From NCBI GenBank assembly GCA_902787065.1, contig CADAFA010000058.1, forward strand, positions 1 through 5,781: a stretch of DNA of 5,781 nucleotides, in the 5' to 3' direction. The first letter of the stretch is position 1. Each line of letters opens with the position of its first letter. The notes beneath the pieces were generated by a model. That model was not told the origin of the DNA and did not search any database. It worked only from the letters and a program-made list of their open reading frames with translations. Shown here piece by piece: positions 5,637 through 5,781 of the stretch. The translations under genes and the position numbers were made by a program. The stretch is from an uncultured Elusimicrobium sp. Lineage in GTDB: Bacteria; Elusimicrobiota; Elusimicrobia; Elusimicrobiales; Elusimicrobiaceae.

Positions 5637-5652
5637 TACCTTAATTATAGCA
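5637..5652 (-). promoter_or_regulatory. Extended -10 promoter of the leftward operon
   Basis: Minus-strand TGCTATAAT (5652-5644) is a perfect extended -10 element. Transcription would start near 5637, leaving a leader of about 18 bases that carries the AAGGAGG ribosome site (5630-5624) before the ATG at 5619. The -35 hexamer at 17-base spacing (TTTCTA, 5672-5667) is poor, as is common for extended -10 promoters. The very short leader leaves no room for a riboswitch. Confidence 0.7.
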
Positions 5653-5668
5653 TTTAAGTAGGGGTATA

Positions 5669-5685
5669 GAAAATTAACAATTTTC
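5669..5685. promoter_or_regulatory. 17-base palindrome, possible operator
   Basis: GAAAATT-AAC-AATTTTC is a perfect inverted repeat with 7-base arms and a 3-base centre. It overlaps the weak -35 position of the operon promoter and spans about 32 to 48 bases upstream of the predicted start. The placement suits a repressor or activator site for a dimeric regulator, but the composition is almost pure A/T, so chance is a real alternative. Confidence 0.35.
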
Positions 5686-5781
5686 AAATTATTGCCATAA
5701 AAGCCATTTTTATAAATTAAAGTTTTACTAATGCCACTCCAGTTTCACGACGATATACTTGACAAGCTTTTTTTTTTTTTT
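5686..5781. other. Edge region with no firm gene, ending in a run of 14 T
   Basis: Two short open frames reach the window edge. On the plus strand an ATG at 5731 would begin MPLQFHDDILDKL and then run into Phe codons, with no ribosome site before it. On the minus strand a frame open at the edge would end at 5717 with ACQVYRRETGVALVKL, preceded by Lys codons from the A-run. Either could be the end of a real gene; neither is long enough to judge. Bases 5731-5767 are less AT-rich than their surroundings, and the homopolymer at 5768-5781 stops further reading. Confidence 0.3.

Noticed and set aside
5620..5781. preQ1 or tetrahydrofolate riboswitch upstream of the operon
   Set aside because: The predicted leader is about 18 bases, and I saw none of the conserved riboswitch core sequences in the region.
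1..5781. CRISPR array, tRNA, rRNA or insertion sequence
   Set aside because: No regularly spaced repeats, no cloverleaf or rRNA-like stretches, and no transposase or terminal inverted repeats were seen.

Overview
This window is an AT-rich, very densely packed bacterial segment with two convergent gene groups. The organism is not named in the sequence. LL-diaminopimelate aminotransferase (DapL) next to DapF, AAGGAG-type ribosome binding sites, strong AT bias and nearly gapless operons fit an anaerobic, peptidoglycan-making bacterium. Elusimicrobiota is my best guess, but it is a weak inference.

Left part, plus strand (1-1032): the 3' end of dapL is followed, with an ATGA overlap, by complete dapF. 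Together they supply meso-diaminopimelate for lysine and cell wall. The dapF stop overlaps the end of the opposing operon by 13 bases, and a candidate terminator for that operon lies inside the dapF coding region.

Right part, minus strand (5619 down to 1020), in transcription order: a multi-pass membrane protein (DUF1189-like), queD, queE, folE, folP, a divergent second QueD-like T-fold protein, folK, and a membrane-anchored helical protein of unknown function. An extended -10 promoter (TGCTATAAT) lies just upstream of the first gene, with a 17-base palindrome at its -35 region. From the membrane protein through folK every neighbouring pair overlaps (1, 32, 76, 1, 4 and 11 bases), so this is one translationally coupled unit. 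The 257-residue protein is separated from folK by 39 bases and may have its own promoter.

The genes make a coherent branched pterin pathway. FolE turns GTP into dihydroneopterin triphosphate. One branch (QueD, QueE) leads to 7-carboxy-7-deazaguanine and queuosine. The other leads to dihydropteroate through FolK and FolP. No FolB (dihydroneopterin aldolase) is present. In its expected place, between folP and folK, sits a QueD paralog whose catalytic Cys is replaced by an ExxH motif, the signature of the PTPS-III group that bypasses FolB. This copy is unusually divergent (HDH instead of HGH, and the Asp-His pair lost), and it is the most interesting item in the window. The 76-base two-frame overlap of queE and folE comes next.

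The last 162 bases (5620-5781) hold the operon promoter region and end in a run of 14 T at the window edge, with no gene that can be called firmly.
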